This document shows, in pieces, positions 24,673 to 34,332 of a stretch of DNA of 64,000 nucleotides. Under the pieces are notes generated by a model. That model was not told where the DNA came from. It worked only from the letters and a program-made list of their open reading frames with translations, and did not search any database. The DNA is from Daejeonella sp. H1SJ63 (lineage in GTDB: Bacteria > Bacteroidota > Bacteroidia > Sphingobacteriales > Sphingobacteriaceae): NCBI RefSeq assembly GCF_029360775.1, contig NZ_JARKMZ010000025.1:27027-91026 (forward strand), read 5' to 3'. A program made the position numbers and the translations under genes. The stretch's first letter is position 1; each line of letters starts with the position of its first letter.

Positions 24673-25228
24673 TACAAATTTTAAGATTCCTTTTTCCGTT
24701 CTGAATAAAACTTTTAACCTTATTCAGGTCAAAGCCGGTTTGTTCAGACACCTCTTTATAACATTTCTGCTCCAGATAAAACAGATTTACTGATATGCGT
24801 TGTTCATCAGAGAGCGTTTCCATGCACTTCTCCATGAGGATGAGCCTGTCTTCAGGAATTTCGTCTCTGTTAAGATGCAAAACCGACTCCGTTTCCATAA
24901 AATACTCATCAACAGATACAAAATCATGCTTAGACGAAGAACGAATTGCCATCAAACAATGATTTCTGGCAAGGGTATACAGCCAGCTTTTAAAGTTACT
25001 GATTTCATGAATCCTTAATTTCGGTATCAATTCTTCAAAAATCTGCATTACAGCATCCCTGCTCTTTTCCTCATCCCTGAAATACTTAAGACATAATCCA
25101 TATACCAACGGCATATAGTTTTCATAAAGACTCCCAAGGAGCTGAAGATCGCCGGTATTGCGATATTCAATGAGCAGCTCAGCTTCATTGATTTCTTTAC
25201 GGCCTGATATATTCTGAATAAACTTCAA
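24647..25228 (-). CDS. ECF-type RNA polymerase sigma factor
   Basis: 193 residues. Region 2: LYENYMPLVYGLCLKYFRDE, DAVMQIFEELIPKL, FKSWLYTLARNHCLMAIR. Region 4: LSDEQRISVNLFYLEQKCYK followed by FDLNKVKSFIQNGKRNLKIC. No extra domains. Followed with 26 bp overlap by its likely membrane anti-sigma. No exact -7 box precedes it; ECF genes often use their own sigma. It is divergent from the DUF4197 gene (138 bp between start codons). Confidence 0.88.
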   Translation of the reverse strand: MKFIQNISGRKEINEAELLIEYRNTGDLQLLGSLYENYMPLVYGLCLKYFRDEEKSRDAVMQIFEELIPKLRIHEISNFKSWLYTLARNHCLMAIRSSSKHDFVSVDEYFMETESVLHLNRDEIPEDRLILMEKCMETLSDEQRISVNLFYLEQKCYKEVSEQTGFDLNKVKSFIQNGKRNLKICIEKNGELK

Positions 25229-25325
25229 AAGAATTGCTTTATTGAATTAATTTATGAATTATTTTCGGCTTAAGCTCAGAGCAAAGTATAAAGTCTGAAG
25301 ATTAACTAATTTAACCTGAATACCA

Positions 25326-25333
25326 TACTTTTA
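25326..25333 (+). promoter_or_regulatory. Candidate -7 box TACTTTTA for DUF4197 gene
   Basis: One mismatch to TAnnTTTG, about 34 nt before the ATG at 25367. No clear -33 element. Confidence 0.35.
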
Positions 25334-25366
25334 TCTTTTCCGTTTTAAGAACACACAATTTACGTT

Positions 25367-26107
25367 ATGAAAATTCCGTCAATTTTACTTCTTCTAAGTA
25401 TATTCTCTGTTAATGTTTCATGTGCTCAGATCAAAATTCCTCAGGTTTTAAAAGATGCTGCAAAAACCACTGCAAGCCCGGGTCAGGATGAAATTGGTTC
25501 AGCTTTAAAAGAAGCACTGGCCATCGGAATTTCAGCCGGCACCGACAGGCTTTCATTGGAAAATGGCTTTCTTAAAAATGCAGCTGTAAAACTTCTCTTT
25601 CCGCCCGAAGCTCAAAAAATTGAGAAAGCACTCCGTGGAATAGGAATGAACAGAGCCTGCGATGATTTCATACTCAGTCTTAACCGTGCTGCAGAGCTGG
25701 CGGTAAAAGAAGCCAAACCGGTATTTGTGAATGCACTGAAAGAAATGAGTATTCAGGATGCCTCCAATATTCTTTTAAGCGATCAGAAAAACGCCGCCAC
25801 CAATTACTTTCAAAAGACAACAAGTCAGCAGCTTAGAAGTAAATTTAAACCGATTATCGAAAGTTCACTCACCAAAACTGAAGCCACCAGGTACTGGTCT
25901 GACCTGAGTACAAGATATAACCAGATTCCTTTTGTGAATAAAGTAAACACTGACCTTAGTGATTATGCCACTCAGAAAGCAACTGAGGGATTATTCCATG
26001 AGATTGCCGCTGAAGAACTGAAGATCAGGCAAAATCCTGCGCTAAGAAGTACTCAGCTTTTGAAAAAGGTATTCAGTTATGCCGACAGTAAAAACCCGGG
26101 CCAATAA
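25367..26107 (+). CDS. DUF4197 family exported protein
   Basis: 246 residues with a signal sequence (about 1-20) ending in NVSCAQ, possibly a lipobox. The rest is helical: EIGSALKEALAIGISAGTDR, FPPEAQKIEKALRGIGMN, VFVNALKEMSIQDASNILLS, and FKPIIESSLTKTEATRYW. These are the typical blocks of DUF4197, a family of unknown function present in many Gram-negative envelopes. Single gene with its own candidate promoter and a terminator. Confidence 0.85.
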   Translation: MKIPSILLLLSIFSVNVSCAQIKIPQVLKDAAKTTASPGQDEIGSALKEALAIGISAGTDRLSLENGFLKNAAVKLLFPPEAQKIEKALRGIGMNRACDDFILSLNRAAELAVKEAKPVFVNALKEMSIQDASNILLSDQKNAATNYFQKTTSQQLRSKFKPIIESSLTKTEATRYWSDLSTRYNQIPFVNKVNTDLSDYATQKATEGLFHEIAAEELKIRQNPALRSTQLLKKVFSYADSKNPGQ

Positions 26108-26152
26108 AAGCCTATAGCTGAATACCGGAACTGACCATGATTTCAATCCAAT

Positions 26153-26198
26153 AAAAAAGGGCCTCCCTGCATATACCGGAAGGCCCTTTCATTTATTT
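26153..26198. terminator. Hairpin terminator between DUF4197 and pdhC
   Basis: AAAGGGCCT (26156-26164) pairs with AGGCCCTTT (26181-26189); A-run on the left and T-rich on the right. Lies between convergent genes and can serve both. Confidence 0.8.
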
Positions 26199-26207
26199 CA
26201 TAATCTC

Positions 26208-27830
26208 TTAAACGAGCAATCTTACCGGCTCTTCAAGCAAAGCTTTTAATGTTTGCAGGAATGCCGCTCCGGTTGCACCGTCAACCACACGGTGGTCGCA
26301 GCTTAACGTAACCTTCATGACATTACCCGGCACAACCGCTCCGTTTTTAACTACAGGAACCTGCTGAATACCGCCAACTGCAAGAATACATGCATCAGGT
26401 GGATTAATGATCGCTGTAAACTCATCTATTCCAAACATCCCAAGATTTGAAATGGTAAATGTTGACCCTTCCCAATCGGCAGGCTGAAGTTTTTTCGCTT
26501 TTGCACGCTGAGCAAAATCTTTAACCTCTGCAGAAATATGAGAAAGTGATTTTCCATCAGCAAAGCGAACTACCGGCACCAGCAAACCATCTTCAACAGC
26601 AACCGCAACACCAATGTTTACATGCTCGTTATAACGTATTTTATCACCCAGCCATGATGAGTTAACATGAGGGTGCTGCTTCAATGCAACTGCAACAGCC
26701 TTAAGTACCATATCGTTGAAAGAGATCTTGCTTGCAGCAAACTCGTTTATTTTGGTACGTGCCTGCATTGCACTGTCCATATCTATAGACATGGTCAGAT
26801 AAAAATGAGGGGCAGTAAATAAACTTTCTGAAAGACGCTTGGCAATAACCTTACGCATCTGGGATACCGGAGTTTCAGAATATTTTTCCTGACCGATAAA
26901 CTGAGGAATTGCAGGAGCACTGGCAGGGGCTGCCTTAGCTTCTGCCGGGGCAGCAGCACTAACTGCTGCCGGACTGAATCCTTCAATATCCTTTTTAACA
27001 ATCCTTCCGCCTTCAGCACTTCCCTTAACCTGACTCAGGTCAATTCCCTTCTCTCTGGCAATTCTTTTAGCCAATGGAGATGCTTTTACGCGTGATGAAG
27101 AATCACTGATTATCTGCTGGCCTGCAGAAGCACTTGATGCTGCCAGTGCAGGGGTAGCCTGTTCGGTTTTAGCTGCAGCTTTTGGCTTAGAGCCTGATTT
27201 CAACAATCCTGAAACATCAGTTCCTGCTTTACCAACAATCGCAATAATATCATTTACTTTGGCAGCCTGACCTTTCTCCACTCCAACGTAAAGAAGTGTT
27301 CCATCGGCATAACCAATCACTTCCATTGTAGCTTTATCAGTTTCTACATCAGCAAGGGCATCATCACTTTTCACAGTATCCCCAACTTTTTTGTGCCATT
27401 CAGCGATAACACCTTCGGTCATCGTATCGCTCAATAAAGGCATACGGATGATGGTAGCACCCAGTGCAGCGGCATCAGCATCAGCATCTCCCGAAACTTC
27501 TTCAGTTTCAGCAGCAGCGACCGGAGTAACTTGTGTTTCCGGAGCAGAAGCTGGTGCAGCGGCACCGCTTAACAATGCCTGATAATCTTCTCCTGCTTCA
27601 CCTAAAACGGCAATAACAGAATCAACCGGAGCCGCCTGACCCTCCTGAGCACCGATATATAATAATGTTCCTTCCTGGAAAGATTCAAAGTCCATAGTAG
27701 CCTTATCTGTCTCGATCTCTGCGATCAGGTCTCCTGAACTAACTTTGTCACCAACTTTTTTATGCCATTTAGCGATAACTCCCTCCGTCATCGTATCGCT
27801 CATCTTTGGCATTTTAACTACTTCAGCCAT
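26208..27830 (-). CDS. pdhC: Pyruvate dehydrogenase E2 (dihydrolipoamide acetyltransferase)
   Basis: 540 residues. Two lipoyl domains: about 1-77 with the lipoylated Lys in ETDKATMDFES, and about 128-205 with VETDKATMEV. Ala/Pro-rich linkers join them. A peripheral-subunit-binding domain follows at about 245-282 (ASPLAKRIAREKGIDLSQVK, GGRIVKKDIEGF), then the catalytic domain from about 315 with YLTMSIDMDSAM, FTISNLGMFGIDEF and the active-site SCDHRVVDGATGA. It transfers acetyl groups to CoA within the complex. It lies 35 bp after the E1-alpha gene; E1-beta is not here. Confidence 0.95.
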   Translation of the reverse strand: MAEVVKMPKMSDTMTEGVIAKWHKKVGDKVSSGDLIAEIETDKATMDFESFQEGTLLYIGAQEGQAAPVDSVIAVLGEAGEDYQALLSGAAAPASAPETQVTPVAAAETEEVSGDADADAAALGATIIRMPLLSDTMTEGVIAEWHKKVGDTVKSDDALADVETDKATMEVIGYADGTLLYVGVEKGQAAKVNDIIAIVGKAGTDVSGLLKSGSKPKAAAKTEQATPALAASSASAGQQIISDSSSRVKASPLAKRIAREKGIDLSQVKGSAEGGRIVKKDIEGFSPAAVSAAAPAEAKAAPASAPAIPQFIGQEKYSETPVSQMRKVIAKRLSESLFTAPHFYLTMSIDMDSAMQARTKINEFAASKISFNDMVLKAVAVALKQHPHVNSSWLGDKIRYNEHVNIGVAVAVEDGLLVPVVRFADGKSLSHISAEVKDFAQRAKAKKLQPADWEGSTFTISNLGMFGIDEFTAIINPPDACILAVGGIQQVPVVKNGAVVPGNVMKVTLSCDHRVVDGATGAAFLQTLKALLEEPVRLLV

Positions 27831-27865
27831 TTTTATTTCCAGATTAGTATTTTAAAAAATTAGGT

Positions 27866-28861
27866 TTAGTCGCGAATGTAAGGATAGTCAGATTCAATAT
27901 ATACATCTGTGTAAAGTTCTGACGGATCAGGCCATGGAGACTCTTCAGAGAACTTCACTGATTCATCAACAATCGCTTTAATCTTTTCACCAATCTCATC
28001 AAACCATGCCTCATCAGCATATTTTTTCTCTTCAATAGCAGCCTTTACAACCTCGATCGGATCTTTTGCCTTATAAGCTTCAACCTCTTCTTTGGTTCTG
28101 TATTTTGCAGGGTCTGACATAGAGTGACCCTTATAACGATAAGTTCTCGCTTCAAGGAATGTTGGTCCTTCACCACGGCGTGCCCTCTGAACAGCTTCAT
28201 CCATCGCATTATGAACTGCTACGGGATCCATACCATCGACCGGTGCACAAGGCATATCAAAACCTAAACCGATCTTATAGATATCAACCATATTGGTAGT
28301 TCGCGATACAGAAGTTCCCATTGCATAGCCATTGTTCTCACAAACAAAGATTACAGGAAGTTTCCATAACATTGCCATATTGAAAGTTTCATTCAAAGCT
28401 CCCTGACGTACAGCTCCGTCGCCCATATAACAGATACAAACATTATCTGTTCCGCTATATTTCTCAGCAAATGCAATTCCGGCTCCCAGCGGGATCTGCC
28501 CGCCTACAATACCATGTCCGCCAAAAAATTTCTTCTCCTTGCTGAACATGTGCATTGAACCACCCTTACCTTTTGAACATCCGGTAGCTTTACCGTAAAG
28601 CTCAGCCATGATCTCATTTGCACTCATTCCTTTTGCAAGGGCATGAGCATGATCGCGATAAGCTGTGATTAAAGAATCTTCAGGACGGATAACAGACATT
28701 GTACCTGCCATCACCGCTTCCTGACCAATATACAAATGGCAAAATCCTCTGATCTTCTGCTGCCCGTAAAGTTGTCCTGCTTTCTCTTCAAACTTGCGCA
28801 TCAAAAGCATTGATTCATACCATTGAAGATAAGTGTCTTTGGTTATTTCTATTGAACTCAT
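27866..28861 (-). CDS. pdhA: Pyruvate dehydrogenase E1 component, alpha subunit
   Basis: 331 residues, thiamine-diphosphate-dependent. Family motifs: LMRKFEEKAGQLYGQQKIRG, GQEAVMAG, SGTDNVCICYMGDGAVRQGA (ThDP motif GDG...N with NETFNMAMLW), FVCENNGYAMGTSVSR and the phosphorylation-loop-like YRYKGHSMSDPAKYRTKEE. It decarboxylates pyruvate as a heterotetramer with E1-beta, which must be encoded elsewhere, as often in Bacteroidota. First gene of an operon with pdhC, read from a -7 box at 28908-28915. Confidence 0.95.
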   Translation of the reverse strand: MSSIEITKDTYLQWYESMLLMRKFEEKAGQLYGQQKIRGFCHLYIGQEAVMAGTMSVIRPEDSLITAYRDHAHALAKGMSANEIMAELYGKATGCSKGKGGSMHMFSKEKKFFGGHGIVGGQIPLGAGIAFAEKYSGTDNVCICYMGDGAVRQGALNETFNMAMLWKLPVIFVCENNGYAMGTSVSRTTNMVDIYKIGLGFDMPCAPVDGMDPVAVHNAMDEAVQRARRGEGPTFLEARTYRYKGHSMSDPAKYRTKEEVEAYKAKDPIEVVKAAIEEKKYADEAWFDEIGEKIKAIVDESVKFSEESPWPDPSELYTDVYIESDYPYIRD

Positions 28862-28907
28862 TCGTATTAGTTTCTGTTAAACTCTTTAAGCCCTGTCTAA
28901 GGGACGA

Positions 28908-28915
28908 CAAATCTA
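28908..28915 (-). promoter_or_regulatory. -7 box TAGATTTG for pdhA-pdhC
   Basis: Minus strand, exact TAnnTTTG; predicted leader about 40 nt to the ATG at 28861. No TTG at the standard spacing, so possibly activator-dependent. Confidence 0.5.
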
Positions 28916-29117
28916 ACCATATCTTCCAAAAAAAAAGAATACTAACGCGTTTTGTTTACGGTAAATGCAGCTTTTCGAATGTTAAAAAAACGTTAAAAGG
29001 GTAATTGGTCTTGCTTTTATAGTTAAAATATTGGATATTTGTAACATTCTGAGAATATAACCAGTACACAGGCGTTCATAGTCTTGTCATTTGTACTATA
29101 AACGAAAGAGCTAAAAA

Positions 29118-29663
29118 ATGGGGAAAAAAGTAATTGCAGCCCTGCTGCTTATGATTTCTTTTGTGTCGATTCAGGCACAGACCACGCAGAAGGATCCAAA
29201 ACCTGCAGATAAGATTGAGGATCCCGATAACCTGGCTACCGAATACTTCTCCCAGATTATGGGAGTTGCGCTCTCCGCTACATCAAACCTTAAACTTTAT
29301 CAGTTTGTTTACGACTGGATCGGTACTCCTTACCGTTTAGGTGGTGGAACCAAAAAGGGAATTGATTGTTCTGGTTTTGCATTCGAATTATACAATAAAG
29401 TTTTCAGTACACTGATCGGCAATAATTCAAGAAATATTTTCAGTATGGTGAATCCGATCAAAAAGGAAGAGCTGAAAGAAGGTGATCTTGTATTTTTTAA
29501 AATAGGCAGCCGTTCAATTACTCATGTTGGTGTATATATGGGCAATAATAAATTTGCACATGCCTCAAGCAGCAAGGGTGTAATGATCAGTGATCTGAAC
29601 GAAGCCTACTGGACCAGATATTATTACAAAGGCGGCAGATTGCTGGCCTCACTCAGAGATTAA
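29118..29663 (+). CDS. NlpC/P60 cell-wall peptidase (C40 family)
   Basis: 181 residues with a signal peptide (MGKKVIAALLLMISFVSIQA). The C40 catalytic set is complete: C84 in GIDCSGFAFEL, H136 in ITHVGVYMG and a third polar residue, H148, in NKFAHASSS. NlpC/P60 enzymes cut peptide stems of peptidoglycan in the periplasm. No binding domain is attached, only a short N-terminal helix. Monocistronic; a strong terminator follows 17 bp after the stop. Confidence 0.9.
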   Translation: MGKKVIAALLLMISFVSIQAQTTQKDPKPADKIEDPDNLATEYFSQIMGVALSATSNLKLYQFVYDWIGTPYRLGGGTKKGIDCSGFAFELYNKVFSTLIGNNSRNIFSMVNPIKKEELKEGDLVFFKIGSRSITHVGVYMGNNKFAHASSSKGVMISDLNEAYWTRYYYKGGRLLASLRD

Positions 29664-29680
29664 CAAGAACTCAATATGTT

Positions 29681-29720
29681 AAAAAGCACCGTAACACAAT
29701 TACGGTGCTTTTTTGTTTTA
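29681..29720 (+). terminator. 14-bp perfect hairpin terminator
   Basis: AAAAAGCACCGTAA (29681-29694) and TTACGGTGCTTTTT (29700-29713) with a five-base loop and further T. It ends the NlpC/P60 gene and overlaps the 5' part of a longer open frame, showing that the slipin must start further downstream. Confidence 0.93.
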
Positions 29721-29759
29721 ATAGGTTCAAATTCAGTATATTCAATAAATTTTCCAATT

Positions 29760-30695
29760 ATGTACACATCCTATATTTTACTTTTCTTAGCGATTGTAAT
29801 TCTGTTCAGTTCATTTGTTACTGTTAAACAGGGTACAATTGCAGTTGTAACTATTTTCGGCAAATACAGAAGGCTGCTGCTGCCCGGACTGAATTTAAAG
29901 ATTCCACTGATCGAAGTAATTCATTCGAGAATTTCTATTCAGAACCGTTCTGTAGAACTTGAATTTCAGGCAGTAACTATTGACCAGGCTAACGTTTATT
30001 TCAAAGCGATGGTTCTTTATTCTGTCAACAATCAGGATGAAGAAACGATCAAAAATGTTGCCTTTAAATTTATCAATGAGCAAAACCTGATGCAGGCTCT
30101 GATCAGAACCATTGAAGGAACAATACGCGCCTTTGTGGCAAGTAAGAAACAATCAGAAGTCCTGGGGCTTCGCAAAGACATTGTTGATCACGTAAAAGAG
30201 CAGCTGGATACGGTCCTCGAAACATGGGGCTATCATTTACAGGATCTGCAGATTAACGACATCACCTTCGATGAAGTAATCCTGACCTCTATGAGCCGTG
30301 TAGTAGCATCCAATAACCTGAAAGCTGCTGCAGAGAACGAAGGTCAGGCTCTTTTAATCACCAAAACAAAAGCAGCCGAAGCGGATGGTAATGCGATCAA
30401 AATCGCTGCAAATGCAGAACGTGAAGCTGCTCAGTTACGCGGACAGGGTATTGCACTATTCCGTGAAGAAGTTGCAAAGGGTATGACACATGCTGCAAAA
30501 GAAATGCAGACCGCAGATCTGGATACTTCAGTTATTCTTTTCACCATGTGGACAGAAGCCATCAAACATTTCGCAGAGAACGGGCAGGGCAATGTTATAT
30601 TCCTTGATGGTTCTTCTGAAGGTATGAAAAGAACTATGGAGCAAATGATGAGCATCAACATCATGGAAACCCAGGAAAAAAAGAAGAAAGCTTAA
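29760..30695 (+). CDS. SPFH/band 7 family membrane protein (slipin-like)
   Basis: 311 residues from MYTSYILLFLAIVILFSSFV; an earlier in-frame ATG at 29676 is rejected because it precedes the terminator hairpin. One N-terminal helix, then the SPFH domain (TVKQGTIAVVTIFGKYRRLL, PGLNLKIPLIEVIHSRISIQ, EDLQ-type ILTSMSRVVASNNLKAAAEN) and an Ala/Glu-rich coiled coil (AAEADGNAIKIAANAEREAA). Such proteins form oligomeric scaffolds in membrane microdomains. The usual NfeD partner is not adjacent. Confidence 0.87.
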   Translation: MYTSYILLFLAIVILFSSFVTVKQGTIAVVTIFGKYRRLLLPGLNLKIPLIEVIHSRISIQNRSVELEFQAVTIDQANVYFKAMVLYSVNNQDEETIKNVAFKFINEQNLMQALIRTIEGTIRAFVASKKQSEVLGLRKDIVDHVKEQLDTVLETWGYHLQDLQINDITFDEVILTSMSRVVASNNLKAAAENEGQALLITKTKAAEADGNAIKIAANAEREAAQLRGQGIALFREEVAKGMTHAAKEMQTADLDTSVILFTMWTEAIKHFAENGQGNVIFLDGSSEGMKRTMEQMMSINIMETQEKKKKA

Positions 30696-30713
30696 ACAGA
30701 AATTTTAAACTCC

Positions 30714-30757
30714 AAATAACAGAAAAACCCGGCATGCACCGGGTTTTTCTGTTATTT
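30714..30757. terminator. 19-bp perfect bidirectional terminator
   Basis: AAATAACAGAAAAACCCGG (30714-30732) is the exact reverse complement of 30739-30757, with a 6-base centre. The right arm includes the last codon and stop of the prc gene. It serves both the slipin and the protease gene. Confidence 0.9.
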
Positions 30758-32884
30758 GATCTGAATGTAATCTGCTACAATCTGCAAAGCTTCATCACGG
30801 ATAAAATCTACATCATCCTTAGGCTTTGCTTCACCCTTTTTCAATGGTGGCAGACCTTTTGCGGCCCGTCTTTGATTTTCACGCTGTAATGCTTTGGCCT
30901 CCTGCTCATCACGTTCTTTTTTCAGCTGCTCTTCATTCAGAGTGATTGAAGTTTCAGCTTCACGTTTTGCAAATTCCTCAATATCCTCCAGGAGGTTCTT
31001 ATAGCCAAGGGATGTCTTCATCCGTTCTTTATGCATAACAATAAGTTTACGCTTAACATCCTCCAAATTAGTTACCTGAACAAACTTGCTTGGGGCAATC
31101 GTATCCCATGGAAGTGCTCTCGGTTCAGAGCTTTCTCCATATTTGTCTTTCGGAAAAACAGTTGGTAATTCAATATCAGGTACAACACCCTTATGTTGCG
31201 TACTGCTGCCATTCACACGATAGAATTTCGCCATAGTCAGATTGATCTGTCCAAATTCAGGAGCATTCGTCCTGACATTATTCCCTCCCTTATTACCGGC
31301 GGTCTGGGCGGCCTTAAGCATCAGCTTATCTGCAGTACCTATCACTCTCGACATATCGATTCCCTGCTGAACGGTTCCTTTTCCATAAGACTGGTTACCA
31401 ATCACTATTCCTCTTCCGTAATCCTGCATTGCACCTGCAAAGATCTCAGATGCAGATGCGCTGAAGCGATCCAGAAGTACGCCCAGTGGACCAGACCATG
31501 CAATTGATGTATCCTCATCTTCATCCACTTCTACCTTATTTCTCCGGTCGCGAACCTGTACTACAGGGCCCGACTTAATGAATAAACCGCTTAAACTAAT
31601 CGCTTCAGGAAGTGAGCCTCCTCCATTACTTCTTAAATCAAGAACAACGGCATCCACTTTCTCCTGCTTTAAAGTATCAAGCAGAAGTCTTACATCACGC
31701 GTTGTACTCTTATAGTTAGGATCTCCTGCCTGCATTGCTCTGAAATCAGCATAAAAAGCCGGTAACTGTATGATACCAATCTTATATGACTTACCTCCGG
31801 AACTAACCGTTTTAATTATTTTCTTAGCCGACTGATCTTCAAGAACTACCTTATCCCTAACCAGTTCAACAATTTTTGGTGTAGAAGACAGTTCCTGACC
31901 TGCAGGAATAACCTTTAACCGAACAATGGTACCTTTAGGCCCTTTTATTTTGGTTACTGTAACATCAATTCGCCATCCTATTACATCCACAAATTCGCCA
32001 TCCCTGCCCTGAGCAACGGCAATGATTCTATCATTCACATTCAGAGTCTTGGCCTTGAATGCCGGTCCGCCGGGAATAATTTCAGCAACCTTCACCACTT
32101 CATTTTCCAACTGAAGTCTGGCACCTATACCTTCAAAAGTACGAGCAAGTTCTTCGTTAAATTCCTGTGCACGATTAGGGACAAAATAATTAGTGTGGGG
32201 ATCCACTGTTCCGGTGAAGGCATTCATAAAGATCTGAAATACATCCTGATTGTTAAACTTAGTGGATTGAGAGATCAGATTCTCGTATCTCTTCTTTAAG
32301 GTTTCCCTTATCTTAGCTTCTTCAGTACCTGTAACTTTCAGGTTCAGCATTTCATATTTAATGCGTCTTGACCAGAGTGTGTTTGACTCAGATTCAGATT
32401 TAAGCCAGGGCAGCTTTTCGCGGTCATAGGTATATGTTTCATTTGCAGTGAAAGAAAATTTCTTGTCGAGCTCTTTCAATGCAAATTTCACCCGGTCATT
32501 ATAACGCTTTTGATAAACATTGAAAATGTAAAATGCAACACTCAGATCTCCTTCACGGATATCATCATCCATTGTCATTCTGTATTGCTCAAAATCTGTA
32601 ATATCACTTTGCAAAAAATAGCTCTTACCACCATCAAGCGCTTTAAGGTATTCATCAAAAACAACAGTTGAAAAATCATCATCCACAGTAACTTTCTGAT
32701 AATGGAAATTTTCAATGAGCTCAACCAGCGATCTTGCCACTACAGACTGCTGCATTTCAGGCTTAAGATCATTTTCTGAAACCACAATATTTACCCGTGG
32801 GTCGGCTTTGCAGGATAAAGCTGCTACTATAAAAACCGCCAGACATAACCTCTTTAACATCTCTTTAAATGATTTTAACTCCAT
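30752..32884 (-). CDS. prc: Carboxy-terminal (tail-specific) protease, S41 family
   Basis: 710 residues with an N-terminal signal and possible lipobox (AALSCKA). Order: helical N-domain (about 35-230), PDZ (about 235-330, FEGIGARLQLENEVVKVAEI), S41 protease (about 345-560) with catalytic Ser in RFSASASEIFAGAM and Lys in QSYGKGTVQQG, then a C-terminal DUF3340-like helical domain ending in a basic coiled coil (QEAKALQRENQRRAAKGLPP). E. coli Prc trims lipoproteins and peptidoglycan hydrolases in the periplasm; a similar role is likely. Full length and intact. Confidence 0.93.
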   Translation of the reverse strand: MELKSFKEMLKRLCLAVFIVAALSCKADPRVNIVVSENDLKPEMQQSVVARSLVELIENFHYQKVTVDDDFSTVVFDEYLKALDGGKSYFLQSDITDFEQYRMTMDDDIREGDLSVAFYIFNVYQKRYNDRVKFALKELDKKFSFTANETYTYDREKLPWLKSESESNTLWSRRIKYEMLNLKVTGTEEAKIRETLKKRYENLISQSTKFNNQDVFQIFMNAFTGTVDPHTNYFVPNRAQEFNEELARTFEGIGARLQLENEVVKVAEIIPGGPAFKAKTLNVNDRIIAVAQGRDGEFVDVIGWRIDVTVTKIKGPKGTIVRLKVIPAGQELSSTPKIVELVRDKVVLEDQSAKKIIKTVSSGGKSYKIGIIQLPAFYADFRAMQAGDPNYKSTTRDVRLLLDTLKQEKVDAVVLDLRSNGGGSLPEAISLSGLFIKSGPVVQVRDRRNKVEVDEDEDTSIAWSGPLGVLLDRFSASASEIFAGAMQDYGRGIVIGNQSYGKGTVQQGIDMSRVIGTADKLMLKAAQTAGNKGGNNVRTNAPEFGQINLTMAKFYRVNGSSTQHKGVVPDIELPTVFPKDKYGESSEPRALPWDTIAPSKFVQVTNLEDVKRKLIVMHKERMKTSLGYKNLLEDIEEFAKREAETSITLNEEQLKKERDEQEAKALQRENQRRAAKGLPPLKKGEAKPKDDVDFIRDEALQIVADYIQIK

Positions 32885-33024
32885 TGTAGAATATACCTAT
32901 CCAAATTGGTACCAAATTTTAAATATAGACATGGCAAATATCGAATTGATACATAAACCATGTAACATGTTTGTGTTCTTTTATAATACTGAACGGCTGA
33001 AATTAAGAAAAGCCTGAAGAAAAT

Positions 33025-34110
33025 CTATTGTACAGTCCTTAAAAAATCGGCTTTAAGATCGTTAAATTCCTTATTTGCTGAATTTGCAGCAAGCAGATTA
33101 CCGGTTTTTGTATAAAGTTCAGACAGTGTGCTCTTTATTTCGATCAGATTATAACTGTATTTATATTTAAGCGAAAGCTGTTCTGCTTCTTTCAGATCGC
33201 TGAAGGCAAGCTGATAATCGCCGATTGCCAGTTTGACATGTGCAAGCCCGATAAGGGAATTAACAATTCCTTTCGGGTAATTTACTTTCCTTGCCAGCAT
33301 ATTTGACTGAATATAAAACCACTTTGCTTCAGAAAATTTCTTCTGACGTCCGTAAATATCTGCCAGCTGATCGTAACATCTTATCGTACCGGTTTTATCT
33401 TTTAACTTATAATAATTCAGAGGTAAAGCCCTTTTTAAAATCAATGCCTCGGCTTCTTTATACTTTTTTTGTGTGGCCCAGAGAGTTATAAGACTACTAT
33501 AGCCTTCTGCAACAGAAGCAGAATTCTTCATGCCTTCCGCAGCATCAATTAAAGCATTACTGTATTTAAGAGCTTTATTAATATCCCCCTTGAAGGTACA
33601 GAGTCGCGAAAGGCTGAGGTAATTGCTGAGTGCTGCTTTAGTATTATTGATCTCAAGATTCAGATTAAGTGCCTGCTCCATCAAAAATACAGCTTGTTCC
33701 AGATCGTCTTTTAAGGCATAATTAATTGCATAGGAGTTCAAAACATTTGCTTCAGCGGCCCTGTCGCCCAGGTTTCTGTATAAAAAGATCAGCTGATCAA
33801 AAGCAGTCAGGGAATCAGAACCCAAATGACCGTTATATATTCCGGAAGAGACAGGAAATACTGAAGGAGCTGCGTCGGATGCCATCAGCTGTCTGCGCAA
33901 CTGCAAACTATTGAAATAGCTTTTGACCGGATCAAAATTGGCCGACCTTAAAATTTCTGCTTTAAGCGAATCGGATAAATCCGGTTTACTAAACTTAATC
34001 TTGATTTCAATCGCTCTGCTTTCCTGATTTTTGTTCTTTGCACATGCCTGATTTGGCAGCACGAAAATCACCGAAAATAAACCATAAAAAAAATAAGACC
34101 TGACCTTCAT
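33025..34110 (-). CDS. Exported tetratricopeptide repeat protein
   Basis: 361 residues with a signal sequence (about 1-24, NQACAKN, possibly a lipobox). The segment 100-350 is a series of about six TPR units (EANVLNSYAINYALKDDLEQ, YLSLSRLCTFKGDINKALKY, CYDQLADIYGRQKKFSEAKW, SLIGLAHVKLAIGDYQLAFS). It resembles the sensory half of Bacteroidota TPR histidine kinases but has no kinase domain. Function unknown; it is a single gene with its own promoter. Confidence 0.75.
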   Translation of the reverse strand: MKVRSYFFYGLFSVIFVLPNQACAKNKNQESRAIEIKIKFSKPDLSDSLKAEILRSANFDPVKSYFNSLQLRRQLMASDAAPSVFPVSSGIYNGHLGSDSLTAFDQLIFLYRNLGDRAAEANVLNSYAINYALKDDLEQAVFLMEQALNLNLEINNTKAALSNYLSLSRLCTFKGDINKALKYSNALIDAAEGMKNSASVAEGYSSLITLWATQKKYKEAEALILKRALPLNYYKLKDKTGTIRCYDQLADIYGRQKKFSEAKWFYIQSNMLARKVNYPKGIVNSLIGLAHVKLAIGDYQLAFSDLKEAEQLSLKYKYSYNLIEIKSTLSELYTKTGNLLAANSANKEFNDLKADFLRTVQ

Positions 34111-34162
34111 TAATAATACTCCTGATTGATCTGTATTAAATTACGGATCCTGTTGACTAAAT

Positions 34163-34170
34163 CAAACGTA
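34163..34170 (-). promoter_or_regulatory. -7 box TACGTTTG with TTG at 18 bp
   Basis: Minus strand; exact TAnnTTTG match preceded by TTG at 18 bp. Leader about 45 nt to the TPR protein start at 34110. Confidence 0.65.
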
Positions 34171-34332
34171 CGAAGATGTATTAAATTACAAGCATCATCT
34201 CAGAGTAAATATTCAGGTGTATAGAAACAGTAACGGGATTTAAAAATTCAGGGCGCAATCCTGTTTAATTACGATTGATTTTGCCGAATTTTAACGATCA
34301 ATATTTCCTAATCTTAATCAAACTCATTAAAG

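Noticed and set aside
29676-29759. Upstream ATG of the slipin gene
   Set aside because: It precedes the perfect terminator hairpin of the previous gene; the SPFH signal begins at 29760.
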